Origin: Linyphia triangularis
Taxonomy: Eukaryota > Arthropoda > Arachnida > Araneae > Linyphiidae
Assembly: GCA_963978545.1 (NCBI GenBank)
Contig: OZ021726.1
Span: 35,438,959-35,502,958 of the forward strand
Direction: 5' to 3'
Length of the DNA stretch: 64,000 nt
Part shown: positions 11,870 through 24,257 of the stretch, piece after piece
Position numbering within the stretch: position 1 is the stretch's first letter
Layout of the letters: every line of letters starts with the position of its first letter
Position numbers and translations under genes: made by a program
Notes under the pieces: generated by a model
Database searches by the model: none
What the model was told of the DNA's origin: nothing
Seen by the model: only the letters and a program-made list of their open reading frames with translations

Positions 11870-12557
11870 TGGTTTAAATTCCAAGTCCGGTAGGGATTCT
11901 ACGCCAAGGTGATTTTCACCAAAAAATGGCAGCCCGCCAGTTTTTAATTACAAATGAACTACCTATGGCTGCCATAATTTGGCGCGCTTTTTGTAAACAA
12001 TTCTTGGCCCAGAATCCGTACTGAATTTGGAATTTTAACCAAATTCGAACCACATTTAAAAGTTTGCTCCCAATATGTAACGAAAAAACATTGAAAATCC
12101 TTTCAGATAAATTATATAAGAGACGTTGTCTCATAGATTATCACACAAAATTGGGGGACGGAAACAGTATAGGACCCCATTGGTAACTTTTCCCGGTTTG
12201 AACTGGTCGGATTGGCGCTTTTTCACAATTCTGGCTACCCCTCCTTCCTACACGATGTCCAATGGGTTTCAATCTGGCAACCCTCACAGTTTTAGCGGTT
12301 ATATTTGGCGGCTTTCTTGTAGTCGCCAATCAAAATGTAGCCAATGGAATCCTATTCTACGTTTAATACAAAAATTGAGTTAAAATTCCAAGTTCGGTAC
12401 GAATTTTGATACAAGAATTGTTTACATAAAACCATGCCAAATAATGGCAACCATAGACAGTTCACTTGTCGTTAAAAAAATGGCGGGGCTGCTATTTTGT
12501 GGCGAAAATCACCTTGGCGCAGAATTCACACCTCACTTGGAATTTTAACTCAAAATT
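11870..12557. mobile_element. Foldback element with about 175-bp arms
   Basis: The left arm about 11872-12050 is reverse-complementary to about 12377-12557. Landmarks are CGCCAAGGTGATTTTC on the left against GAAAATCACCTTGGCG on the right, and TGTAAACAATTCTTG against CAAGAATTGTTTACA. The inner ends also share a TTGGAATTTTAAC motif that occurs again at the outer ends, so the arms themselves contain short repeats. The loop 12051-12376 has an 85-codon open stretch without recognisable motifs. Confidence 0.8.
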
Positions 12558-12832
12558 GTTGCGGACATTCAGATTTGTTTGTAGAACAATAATCTATATT
12601 AAATAATACATCATATGAACAAATTTCAGAGGCTATATTAGACTTGGAAAAAAGTTTCAATGGAAGGAAACTTGAATGACACAAATGGTGGAAACTTAAA
12701 CGTAGGATATAGAATAGCATTTGCTCTAAGAACATGCACTGCCTGATAACCAATATACCAAGTGAACTAGTAGGACCCCATTTCAAATAATATAAACTTT
12801 GAAATCAGAAAGGAATTCATTAAAAGTTAGTA

Positions 12833-13847
12833 ATGATTGTGGAATCTCAGATAAGAGCAGCAGATTTAAATGAAGAACTTGTAGATTTATTTGAGGAAGA
12901 AAATTCTATATCAAATACTTCAACAGGTAAAAGCTTTTCAGATGAAAATTCAAGTACAATTGACCAGAATAGCAATTCAAATCAAAACTTGGATAGTAAG
13001 TTTGTTGAGATTGAAAATAATCCTCAGTCATTTCAAACTTATTGTTATTATGTACGAGACTCATCAGTCACAGAAGTGGACATCGCAAAGACAATATCCG
13101 TTTGATGAAGCAAGAGTAATTCTTAGGGGAACTGCGGCGAATTGGAATGGCCGTTTCAAACGCCCGAAGAATATGCGACAAAGGAATATAATAACAGAAC
13201 ACAAACCTTGGATATATTGGATATTTCATGTTGCGGAGCAAACTTCCAAACAATATGTTGGAACGGAAAAGTATGATAAACGAAACGAAAAATTGCAATG
13301 TATTAAGACTATGAAACAGGCGAATGTTACACCTATATACCAATATGACCAGAACAAATACAAAAATATGGCCGAGAAATATATTAACATTGGGAAAAGT
13401 ATTAAAGGCATAGACAAATCTTTACCAATGAATGGTACGGAGACTACTAACATTCAGACGGATTTCATAAGATTCGTAAAAGAATTTATTGAACTTGATG
13501 CAATTAAAAAAGATATTTTGAATTCAGCGAATGGTAAACATGAAGGTATTCCTGGTGGCAATGTCACAGACTTCGAAATTTACTCAACAGATGAAGACCG
13601 AGACAATAAAACACAAATTTATACTAGTTATGTCCCTAAGTCGGTCCCATGTCACTGTGGTTATAAACTGTCAAAATCCTAAGATTCCTCCAGAGAAAAG
13701 CATGGCGAAATGCAAAAAAGTTATTATCTCTACGATAAGGCAAAGGCTATTATGGTGGGAACTGCCGCTAGATGGAGTCATTGCTTCGAACGCCCAAGGA
13801 GCATGAAACGAAACTACTTGAAGGAATTTTTACAAAACACAAATTAG
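12833..13847 (+). pseudogene. Unidentified decayed coding unit with duplicated motif
   Basis: Two overlapping plus-strand frames look protein-like. Phase 2 from ATG 12833 gives an acidic, Ser/Asn/Glu-rich stretch ending at a stop near 13103. Phase 0 is open to a TAA at 13681 and, past that stop, stays open to a TAG at 13847. A frameshift near 13090 plus one stop would therefore connect about 330 residues. The phase-0 frame contains two related segments about 650 bp apart: one near 13107 with RVILRGTAANW and one near 13735 with KAIMVGTAARW, each followed by an F-x-RP-x-x-M basic run. This indicates an internal domain duplication or two related exons. I do not recognise the family. It could be a decayed transposon ORF, a retrocopy or remnants of a host gene. 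Confidence 0.5.
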
Positions 13848-15484
13848 ACGGTTCTACCAGCAGAAAATGTAGTTACGTAAAGGTTTGTTGATTTAAATAA
13901 AATCAAATATATATAAAGTAATTGAAATTCAATGTGCCAAATTTTTGACACTTATTTTAGATTCTAATATTCTACTAATTTAAAATAATTCTCTCTTTTA
14001 TTAGACTACGCGAACTATTTTCGATTACCGAAAAAGGACTGTGAAATATATGCTTCAGTTCAAAACTAATGAGCTTGGAAGATTAAGATTTAAAAGTAAC
14101 AGAAAGTGAGTTGAATTGAATCCCCGACGCTTAATTTGCGAATTGAAAATCTAAGTAGAAAAACACGCTTTTTATTTGTTTTCCACGAATTTTCTGAGAA
14201 TATCCCATTTAACTAGGTTTTACGTCAATTATGTACCTGGGCATTTAAACTATATATTGGAAAAAGACAAAAAAGCATTTCAACATAATATTTATGTTTA
14301 GCTCTGAAATATGTATTTTTGTATATTTATAATTACATTTGCATGCGAATGCCTGTTCTTAATGTATTTGCTAAATGTTTATATCTACAGTAAAACAACT
14401 CACATTTAAAAAACTATGATTTTAGGAAAGTGGTATCATTAGTCAATTATACATTATTTCTTGCAGTAAGTACATTATATTGCAAAACAGTTCAGGAAGT
14501 ATTGATTTTCACAAGGAAATGTAACTTGGATAGGAGAAACCAATTTATATGCTTTAAAAAATTCAAATTTGCTAAACAATTACTAAAACAAAAGGTAATT
14601 TTTTAAAAGCCTAAAAAAATAAGCATTTATGTTATTTCATAAGTGAAATTTTCTCAAATGTAATCTTGCATGTACACTCGTTTCCCACTGTCATGCCATT
14701 CCTTATTGCACAAGACATCCTTCTAACTTTAATAATAAGTATTTTTAGATTAACGCATGAAAAATCGATTTTGAAACAACAAATATTACTTCAACTTAGA
14801 AAAACAATGCTCAAAATATTATTAAAAATTTACACTATAAATAATTAAGTTGGATTGTGAGAGTCAATTTAGCTCTTCTCATAAATGTGCTGGAGTACAA
14901 ACAGGACTTCTGAATTTCGTTTTGTAGTCGTGTTGGCACAGTTAGTAATAACCGCAAGTTTGTAATCCAAGTCAAGAAATATTTTCACGTCCGTTGTCCT
15001 CTTAAAAGACCAATCCAACCACTAATCTTCACTCATCAAGATTCTTGTACATAATTCTATTTAATTTAAAGTATAGATTCATACACCATCCCATAGTATC
15101 ATTTTATACGGATGTAACCATCCTGGGAGGTACACGTCGGCTAAATACTCTTTTATGACTTACTGCATATAAAATGTTATAAGTCGTATGAAATTTGCTT
15201 ACTCTACATTTTGATGCAATGATTAAAAGATTTGCGTATAAATACAGTGGTTCTACAGTTGAGATTATGTGGTATGAGCACGCATGACATCATGTGACCA
15301 GACATGGGAAAGATTGGTTCACTTCCATCTATTGATAATATCATATTGATTAGTCGTATTGGTAATTTTAAAAAAATATTGATAAGTTAGGATTTTTGGA
15401 TTGATCTGTATTCAAACAAGATAACGATCTTAAACGTAACGAATGTTTGCTTGAAATACACAGATGTAGCTATTATAAAATACA
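13848..15484. other. AT-rich intergenic stretch
   Basis: No gene, RNA gene or clear repeat structure seen. ORFs are short and dominated by AT-rich codons. Confidence 0.55.
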
Positions 15485-16215
15485 CTACTCAAAAAAATAG
15501 GGGTGTGGAACATCGCACAACTTTCAATTACACTATATTGCTGATGTAGATGTGTGTAATTTATCATTTTTATATTTTCATCAGTCGCATAGAAACAATT
15601 GCCAGTTTGGCGATATTTTTTGTGATAATTCTTTTAAGGGTCTTTAAAAAAAAAAATGGGAATTTTGACGATATGCTTATCGATAATTCTTATATTATTC
15701 TTTCTTGTAAATGAAACTATGCAGAGATATATATATAATAAAAAACTATAAAAAAGAGATCGTTAATGAGGTTATGTTCTTGGAAAGAGAACTCTGTGTT
15801 AAAGGCATTCGTTTTTCAACTTTTTAAGCCATTAAAACATTTTTACAGGAATTTCGGTGGTGGGGGTGTTTAAAACACCTTAAGAGGCATTACGAAGAGG
15901 CCATAGCGATTTTGAACAAAATCGTTGGAGCCGTTTCTTAGCAATAACTGAAAAACATGATTTTTTTTTCAATGGCAGCTACCTTACACGCATGCGCGAT
16001 TTTGACGAAAACCTTAAAGGTAGGTCCCATGGCTACCACCAACTCGTACACCAAATTTGAATATCGAAGGTCAATTTGTTCGGAAGTTATGCTGACCACA
16101 TACACACATACATACACAGACATTTTTTCTATATCACTTTTTTGAAATCAGGATGTTCCAAAACGTGAAGAAATGCAAAAAAAAATCAAAAAAAAAATTT
16201 TTTTTACCGAATACT
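15485..16215 (+). repeat. Interspersed repeat family R1, copy A
   Basis: About 730 bp, beginning near GTGTGGAACATCGCACAAC and containing the family core GCATGCGCGATTTTGACGAA near 15990. Further landmarks are TTTTTCAACTTTTTA near 15811, AATTTCGGTGGTGGGGG near 15850 and GTTCCAAAACGTGAAG near 16154. The same ordered blocks occur in copies B-E. Coding potential is poor, and short ORFs on both strands of the core are antiparallel shadows. Probably a non-autonomous transposon or a LINE tail. Confidence 0.8.
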
Positions 16216-16281
16216 ATACTTTCATTACCCTATGGATAATTGAGAGTAAAAAATCAGCACACTGGCTAAATCTCATATTCT

Positions 16282-16485
16282 TTTTTTTTTTCCAATGTCG
16301 GGTCCAAGTGCTCGCAGTCACTTGGCCACTACAAGGCGGTTAGCGATGGCCACTTGTGAGGGGGCACCCAGTGGGAGGGACATCGTTGCCCCTAACTTAG
16401 GACATCCATGTCTTACCACGATTCGAACCGAGACCCACTAGCATGGTAATCTGATGCGCTAACCACTGTACTGAATGGGCAACAT
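16282..16485 (-). mobile_element. tRNA-derived SINE (minus strand)
   Basis: Read on the minus strand it starts GCCCATTCAGTACAGTGG and has an A-box-like TGGTTAGCGCATC followed by a B box GGTTCGAATC (plus-strand 16420-16429). Its 3' end is an A-rich tail (poly-T on plus, from 16282). It is flanked by an imperfect duplication ATCTCATATTCT (16270-16281) and ATCTTATATTCT (16486-16497), 11 of 12 matching. Pol III promoter boxes plus a duplication support a retroposed SINE rather than a tRNA gene. Confidence 0.85.
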
Positions 16486-16989
16486 ATCTTATATTCTAAC
16501 CTATGAAATCAAAAAAAAAAAAAAATTACCGTTGTTATTCATGGAATGTCTTCAATAATTGTATATATATATATATTTTTTTCTCAAAAAGGGTCATCTA
16601 CATATTAAACTAAACCAAACTTTAAAAACTTCAATGGTAACCCCAGTATATGACGATAATTACATAATTTTTCAATGAGTAATTAGTAATTTAAATGATG
16701 ACAGAAAAATGACAAATTAATGTTAAAAAATAAATTGTTTTGTTACCCATAAATTGTTAAATAATTAATATATTTCTATAATTTTTTTAAACAATATTGT
16801 CAGACATAAACAATAAATGTCAAACATAAATAGCATGCAATTTTAGCATTAAGCATTTTTTAATAATTGATTATTAGTTAATAAAACAATTTTTAAAAAT
16901 TAATAACCTTCCATTTTTTTTCTATTTTACCATTTTATTTTTAATACTTTTGCATAAAAATTTTTTTAAAAAAACTATTTTAGGGACCG

Positions 16990-17525
16990 TACACTAGATT
17001 GAATTTAAAATTAATTAAAAGTTCAATTGAGGTAAAAAAAATGTCTCAATGTTACTCTTTTAACTATTTATTTTTTCTTCTTAAACTGTTGAAAACGTAA
17101 GGTTTTTGTCAAAATTACGCATGCGCACAAGATCGAAATCATGAAAAATCCCATTTTTCAGTAATTGCTAAAAAATGGCTCTATGATTTTTATTGCCTCT
17201 TAAAATGTTCTAAACATCCCCCACCTTCGAAATTCTCGTAGAATGCGATAAAAGCGTAAAAAGTTTAAAAACGAGTGCCTTTAACACAGAGCTCCCTGCC
17301 TTTGAACACCACCCATCAACAATTAATCTTTATGTCTATCGAATAAAACCATCAATTTTGCCGTTATGAAGTGGTGTTATTTTTTTTTTATGTAAAAATT
17401 ATTGCCAAAAATATATCGCCAAACTAGCTGTTTTTATTTAAATGAGTGAAAATATGAAAACGGTAAATAACACCATAAATTTTATTGTAATGACCAATAT
17501 TATAGTGTAATTGTAATTGTATAAA
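16990..17525 (-). repeat. Interspersed repeat family R1, copy B
   Basis: Reverse-complement copy of R1. Landmarks on plus are TTACGCATGCGCACAAG near 17114, CCCACCTTCGAAATTCTCG near 17220 and AAAAGTTTAAAAACGAGTGCC near 17260. The start of the family lies at the outer end (TATAGTGTAATTG near 17500). Together with copy A it is arranged tail to tail, so A and B could be the two long inverted ends of one composite element about 2 kb long. Confidence 0.75.
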
Positions 17526-18277
17526 AAATAAACGTGATCTAAATATTTTACCTACTTCAAATAACATATCAAATTTAATTTATTAGTTTTAATATCCACA
17601 CTAATATACATACATTAAAATTCTGTAATTTTTATTTCCGAACTTAAATGCCTACTTGAGAAGTTACCCCATTTTCAATTTTGTTAATTATGTTACATTA
17701 AAATTCATTTTTGATTGAGTTACTTTACTAATTTTATATTAGCATTTTGTTAAGCATGACACAAAGAATCTAATTAGTGTCCAAATATTTAATACTTGTA
17801 ACGTCCTGAAACACGCGTTCGTTCGCTTTCCCATCTCGCTTTCTCCTAACCTCAAAAGTACGTATCTCAATATTGAGATTTGCTCCTCACATATAAGTAA
17901 CTTCGTTTTCAACGTAGAGAACTAAAAATTCATTTTTAAGGTAAGCGAAGCATTCTAGATCGATTGAAAAAGTAAAAATAAGGGTCGGTATTGAAATTTT
18001 TGAAGTTAGAGTTCAATTTACTTAGTAAACACCCTCCCAAGAATAACATTTTGTATCAAGGATATAAAGAATCATAAATAAATGACTTTGGTGTAAAAAC
18101 TGTAATATTATAAGTCTTTTAAAACCGAAAATATAGCCATCACTTTTTTTTTTTTTTTTTTTTTTTTTTTTGCATAATGTACAACAAAATGTAAAACAAA
18201 AATGAATAAAAAAATTACACTTTGGTACAAAATTTGTCCTAATTTGAAGAAGTCACTACTTGTTAACTACATTTTAT
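17526..18277. other. AT-rich intergenic stretch with poly-T tract
   Basis: No gene seen. A long T homopolymer lies near 18145-18171, just before the hAT-type MITE. Confidence 0.6.
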
Positions 18278-18285
18278 ATTTTAGA

Positions 18286-18897
18286 CAATGCTAGAAGTGT
18301 GGGTAAAAGCGGGATGACGCGTCAAGAAAACACCCATGCGTCCCACCACTTCTAAAACCATTGAAATCCACCCCCTCACTTTTAAAAACTCACAGTCCAT
18401 CTAAAAACTACTAAAGAAAATTAATATTAACTTTTAAATGAAGTGACACAGAGAAAAAGTGATTTAAATTTTTCAAATATAAAAAAAACTATTTATGCTG
18501 TATATATATATATCAAACTGTTATACTACTTTGTATAAAGATATAAGTATTTTTTATTTACAAATACTGTTACACTTGGAGAGTTCTCTATTAATTTAAT
18601 TTCACAAAAGTATGCACATTTGAAAGCACTATTTAAATTTAAATAATCAGTTATGTATTATTACTTTTTTTTATCTCCTAATGCCAAGCATAAAAACGAC
18701 ACAGAATATTCATTAAAATAACAATAAATTGTGTATCTTTATTCAAAATTAGTGTTAAAAAGTATAAACTATTTCTTCAAGTGAATATTTTCATGATAAG
18801 ATACGAAATTATAATATTTATCGTTGGGAGGGTGGAGGGTACACTTGTCACCAACTTTTGAGCATCCTCCCACTTTTCTTTTCCACTTCTACCACTG
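18286..18897. mobile_element. hAT-type MITE, 612 bp
   Basis: The left end CAATGCTAGAAGTGTGG and the right end (reverse complement) CAGTGGTAGAAGTGG match. Flanks are ATTTTAGA (18278-18285) and GTTTTAGA (18898-18905), seven of eight identical, consistent with the 8-bp duplication of hAT elements. Immediately inside the left end, 18286-18352 holds a second inverted copy of the terminal motif (CCACTTCTAAAACCATTG), so the left end forms its own hairpin. No ORF of note. Confidence 0.7.
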
Positions 18898-18905
18898 GTT
18901 TTAGA

Positions 18906-21314
18906 CTATATATAGTTTAGTATTTTGAATTGATTTATATTATTTTTAATAAAACAAGTGTGTTAACGCTCGTCAGCAAACAACTGAATTCCAGCCAATA
19001 TCCTTTAACATTTGATTGAAGACGCCCCCTTTTCTTATATATAATGATTTGGCACAGTTGTGATATGAGAGTTTTTTACTTGATTTTAATGATTTTAACA
19101 GTACAAATTTTAAAATGGCAAATAAAGATTTTAACAACAAGCTAGATTTCGAGTTGCTTTATCAATACAGTCCATTCCGTGTAGAGAATAATCAGTGTTT
19201 CAGCGAAACATAGTGAACTAGCAAGTGTCGTATGAAAATCAGTTTTTATTTAAGGCTTACATCTAAAACTCTGCAAATCCACAAAACTACAAAAACTCAG
19301 TTATACAAATACTTTCCTGGCCCACCAAGAATAAAAATGTGCAATTTTAATAAATTATTACGTTTATAGAACTTTTGTATAATATTTCTAGCCTGAATTT
19401 ATAAGCTCTTTAATCAAAACTTCATTTCCATTAAGAGTAAACCTAACCATAAATACCCATCAATCGATAAACCACTCTGTGATCAGTTTGCCTTCAAATA
19501 AGGCGTTAGTAAATTACACTACCGATTAGCCCTAATATACACATAACCAAGCTCGGGACAACAACCCAATTGACTTTAATGCTACCTGACGCTAACTACG
19601 AGAAATCTCACTTTAGAGTCGTAAATGATGAGTTTAGCGCAGTCCTTTGGGTTTATAAATGACGAGTTTAAGGTAGTCCTTTGGGTATCCATTCAATGCG
19701 CGTATGGGAATAGATCATTAAAAGCATTCTCTCGTGGCTACTCTATGTCTAAGTCAACAGGGAAGCGTCGTTGTGATATTCCCAACTCATCCTACATAGG
19801 TTCTGCATTTGTGATGTCCTGATTGAAAAGCTTGATTGAAGTATTTGGAATGTAATACCCTTACGAATTTCGAACGTATTCAGGAAAGATCGTATTTGTC
19901 CTGTTTAGAAAAGCTGCGAGGTGTGTTTGGAGATGTTGTATTTCGGCGCGGTGCAGACCTTGTGCCATGGAAATGAAATCTAACATACTTATACTTAGAA
20001 AGAAAGATTGCCAGCAAACATAATAAACTTGGATTTATCCGAAGTTTCTACTGTCAGCAGAAAACTAGGGTTGTTGTTTGGATCAAATACAAACAGATAA
20101 AAGATTGAATATAAAAAGAATTCGTTTCGGAAAGTGATAAGGAAGGTTGGTTGGGAAAATATTTTAACACGTTGGAGATTTACTCCGAGAAATTTCGGTT
20201 TGATATAGTCGACTGTAGGCAAGCCCTTTGACATACCATTGAGGTCAGCAAAGTAACAAGTCCATTCACTAAGGTGCTTTAATAATATTTAAATAAGTTT
20301 AATATTGATTTTTGTAATCATGTTTGTTACAGTGCATGTTGTACTTTGTAAAAAACATAAAAGTGACAAACTATAGCACAATGAAAGAAAGCTAAATAAC
20401 AATGTTTCCTCATAAAAAATTTAAAAAATAATAATAATAATAATAAATAAATAAATAATAAAAAAAAATTATTGCTCCTCGTTCAGTGCTCAACTTCAAT
20501 AGTAAAGTACGAAGCTGATTATCGAAGGCTGTAATTTCATAAGTGGATCATTTTTTCAAAACATTTAATTTCGTCATCATAACTCATTTGAAATAAGTAC
20601 CTTTCATTTCAAATTTCATTATTATAATATATTAATGATACATTTTTATTTTTTCACCCCCGAGTGCAGGTTGGTGTGTCATTGATTATTCCAAAAACAA
20701 AAATCACCAATCAATGCCTCTAGGGTTAAAATTTACGATTATACTCATTTTCAATATAATTGTCAGTTCCTTTATAAATTTTTCATAAAATTATATGTGA
20801 AAATTAAAAGGGTGTTTAAAATATAGCAATTCCATTTAGCATCACTTCCCCCGAAAGTGTTAAAACTATAAAATTGACTCAGGAAAAATATTCAGTGTTA
20901 AAAAAGCTTAGAATTGAAATTATAATTTAAGGAACACAGATATTTACCAGGTAACAAAGAATATTTTTTCATTTAGTGTTTGCGATGGAGTAGTTACATT
21001 GAAATATATATATATATGTGCAAAAATTATATACAGTGCAAAAATTGAGGACTAGAAATAGAAAACGACCTAAGTAAAGAATTTTTTTTTTTTTTTTAAC
21101 CGAAAAATGTCCTACAGACCAAGCTAAACAAACTGGAGAACTCCCAAAGTGCGAACTCCAGTTGCAATAGTTCAAATTCAACCAGATACTTAGTCATAGC
21201 CATAAGAACCTATGCAAATATTTTTCATTTTTAGCTCTCCTGGAAAATTGCCTTTTTTGGACTTGGTCGTTTTCTATTTCTAGTTCACAATTCCTTCAAT
21301 TATCGAAAAAAAAC
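18906..21314. other. Intergenic stretch with a more GC-balanced island
   Basis: Mostly AT-rich. The segment 19490-20230 is less AT-rich and has a 65-codon plus-strand ORF (19625) and a 79-codon minus-strand ORF (20234-19995), neither recognised. It may be a decayed mobile-element coding remnant. A 36-bp imperfect tandem duplication lies at 19622-19694. Confidence 0.4.
19622..19694 (+). repeat. 36-bp imperfect tandem duplication
   Basis: TAAATGATGAGTTTAGCGCA is followed 36 bp later by TAAATGACGAGTTTAAGGTA; both continue GTCCTTTGGGT. Confidence 0.75.
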
Positions 21315-22015
21315 TAGGGTTGTGGAACATCGCATAACTTTCAGTTACACTATAAGAATGGTAATTGAAGTCTAATTTTATATGGAATGGTGTTATTTAC
21401 CGTTTTCATGTTTTAACTGCAATAATTTTTACATGGACTAAAAAAAAAATATTTTTAAATCACCAAAACGGGCGAAATTAACGACATTATTCAATAAACA
21501 TTACATTATCCTTCCTTGTGCGTGAAATAGGGGAAAATCAACCGTTAATGGGCGATGTTCAAGGGCTTAGAATGTGCAAAAGGCACTCGTTTTTCAACTT
21601 TTTACGCTTTTATCGCATTCCTACAGGAATTTCGGAGGTTGAGATGTTTAAAATACCATAAAAAGCGATTTTAATCGAAATCGTTAGAGCAGTTTTTGTA
21701 GCAATTGCTAAAACACGTGATTTTTCATGATTTCAATCTTATGCGCATGCGTAATTTTGACGAAAACCTTAATGGTAAGTTCTATTGTCACATCTAACCC
21801 GTACACCAAATTTGAACATCGTAGTTCAATTCTTTCGAGAGTTTTGCTGATCACGTACACACAAACAGATATTTTCTTAGACCACTTTTTCAAAATCAGA
21901 ATGTTCCAAAACGTAGGGAAATGTAAAAAAAAAATCGAAAAAAGATTTTTGATTGAAATTAATGTTTCATTACCTTATGTTAACAAATGGGTAATTGAAA
22001 GTAGAAAAATAGTTT
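21315..22015 (+). repeat. Interspersed repeat family R1, copy C
   Basis: Forward copy beginning GTTGTGGAACATCGCATAAC (about 21320). It has TTTTTCAACTTTTTACG near 21592, TGCGCATGCGTAATTTTGAC near 21740 and GTTCCAAAACGTAGGG near 21903. It retains the clearest version of the ordered landmarks seen in copy A. ORFs on both strands around 21708-22017 are shadows within the repeat. Confidence 0.8.
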
Positions 22016-22986
22016 AAAGCAATGAGTTATAATTGCAAATGCAAGAATTTTTGGAAATTAAAGCGTTAATATTGTATTTCTAGTTTTATGACCAGACAAT
22101 TTCCCCATTGTTTGCAAAAAAAGTACTGTGATCGATTTTCCTTATTGTAATTGACGTGTAAGGAGTATTATTGTCCTGAATAGTCGTAAAACAGTGTAAA
22201 AAAAATGTGTATGTTTTGTCCCATTCGATAGTCAAATGCGGTAAGTCTTCCTCTGAAAGATACCCCAGAAGGCACCCCCCTCCTTACTTTACTCAATGAC
22301 TACTTTAGTCCAGACATATTGCTAAAACGGTGCCGTTTAAGCTTTGGTTGGTTGTCTTTTTATGGCACTGTCAAAGATTTTCTAAGCTGCATCAAGTATA
22401 ACTCTTGTATAGCTCTTGCAGCAGAAGTTCTGAAATACAACCAACACTTCTAAACTGAAATTACAATGTCAAATTGATTCTAAACTTTGTGTAAAATACA
22501 TCACGAAAAACCTAATTTTCAAAGTCCACATTTTCTTGTATCTAATTTTGTATATTTTTGCACAAATGCTTTTGTCATTTTAGTGATTATAATAATATAA
22601 CCCATAAAAACAAACTTTTTAATATTAATCCTGTATATGCAGTGCCAATTTTTATGTGCAAATATAACTTTTTAAGCTCAGATCGAGTTTTAATAGTATT
22701 TGACCACTAAGAACTACAGATCAATTCCGAACTATTTACTAACTTATTTTTTGCACCAAAACTGGATTGAATACATTGTCATCTACAACGAGCCTATTTG
22801 CCAAGATTCAGCTGGATTGGAAGACAGAATATGGCTTAATTAGAGTCCCCAAAATTTGATAGAATGCATTGTCATCGAATCTATCTGCCAAGTTTCAGCC
22901 CGATTGGATTACGGCGACAAACATACACATACACCCAACCAACCACACACAAAATCGAAGTTCATGTAAAGGTCTTTAAAAAAATA

Positions 22987-23222
22987 CAGGGTGTCGGCAT
23001 AATAATATATTCCAGTAAACTGAGCTAAATTCTAATTGTGCACTCCGTCCATGTAATTAAGGTTTAAAGCACAATTTAGACTTACCGACTGCATTGGCAC
23101 TAAAAAAACAGTAGGTTTTGATAAATTTAGAGGTTTGTGGGTCAATTAACTATTTTTTTAATCTCAAAACTGTATTTTGTTATTTAAATTCAACATGCAT
23201 CAGTCATTTATTGGACACCTTG
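22987..23222. mobile_element. MITE with CAGGGTGTC ends
   Basis: Starts CAGGGTGTCGG and ends GGACACCTTG, flanked by TA on both sides (22985-22986 and 23223-23224). TA targets and short matching ends suit a Tc1/mariner-type MITE. It shares end sequence with elements at 32356 and 46741. Confidence 0.65.
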
Positions 23223-23224
23223 TA

Positions 23225-24257
23225 TGTTAAATCCTAAACTATAAATTAGTACTTTTATGCCTTTAAGGAATAGTTCAACTATTTTAACAATCAAGTGAGT
23301 GTTTCAGTATTAAAACATAAAATATAATATTTGCAAGTTTTTTTAATATCTGCAAAAAGTGAAAACTTTAAAATTTAAAAATGAATTATTAAAATTGATC
23401 TTAACTGTGTAACTAATTATTTCAATTTGTACATAGTATCTGAAACACGCATGCTTCACATTTTAAATAATCTTGAATTTGTTTTACAGGTTCAAACAAA
23501 TAATCTACTAAGCAATCAGATTACGTTTCTGTCAAGGTCAAAAAGTAATGCAAATTCTTACTCAGAAATAAACTCATTTTTATTTTATTTTTTAAAAAAA
23601 AAGGTATTTAAAAATATATTTAAAAAAAATTAATTATATTAGTTTATCAATAAACTTATCCACAAAATCGACTAATCAAAGGATCGTATACATTTCTTGT
23701 CACTTGAACAGATCAACAGTTTCTAGTGAAATCTGCCACAAAAAGCACCTTATTACGATGAAAATTTCACTGTAAAACGTGTTTCACTTCAAGGAACTTC
23801 ATAACAAAGAAATGCAGTTATTAATAGACTGGTATTTAAAAAACATAGCAATCCAAACAACATTTTAAACAACGTTAGCAAGTCAAAAACTTGGAATTAT
23901 TAAAATGACTTTATCAGGTGAATCATACTTAACTTAATAAACTGACACTTTTTAGTATAATCGAACCACACGGAATGAAAAAAATTTCTATAAAACTATT
24001 GCTGTATAACACCACTGAAGCTCAGCAAAATGCTGCTAGCCCAAAAATAGTACACAATGTTGAAATTCATATATTTTCACTTGTTCTTCACAAATTGCAA
24101 CAATACATACAACAGTCATAACATTATTAGTCAATTAGTCATTTTAAATCAGTAGAACAAATTGGATCCATACATGTTTCTATTTATGTCAAGATTAATT
24201 CTTGAGTATTAACGAGCTTCACATTAAAATTCTTATAAGGAAACCTAGATTATTCAA
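23225..24257. other. AT-rich intergenic stretch
   Basis: Nothing recognisable as a gene or structured repeat. Confidence 0.55.

Noticed and set aside
15938..16145. Overlapping ORFs on both strands
   Set aside because: They lie in the core of repeat family R1 and reappear in other copies as antiparallel shadows without conserved coding features.
22340..22370. Minus-strand SINE tail (GGTTGGTTG)
   Set aside because: Only the tail-like motif is present; no SINE body or duplication follows.
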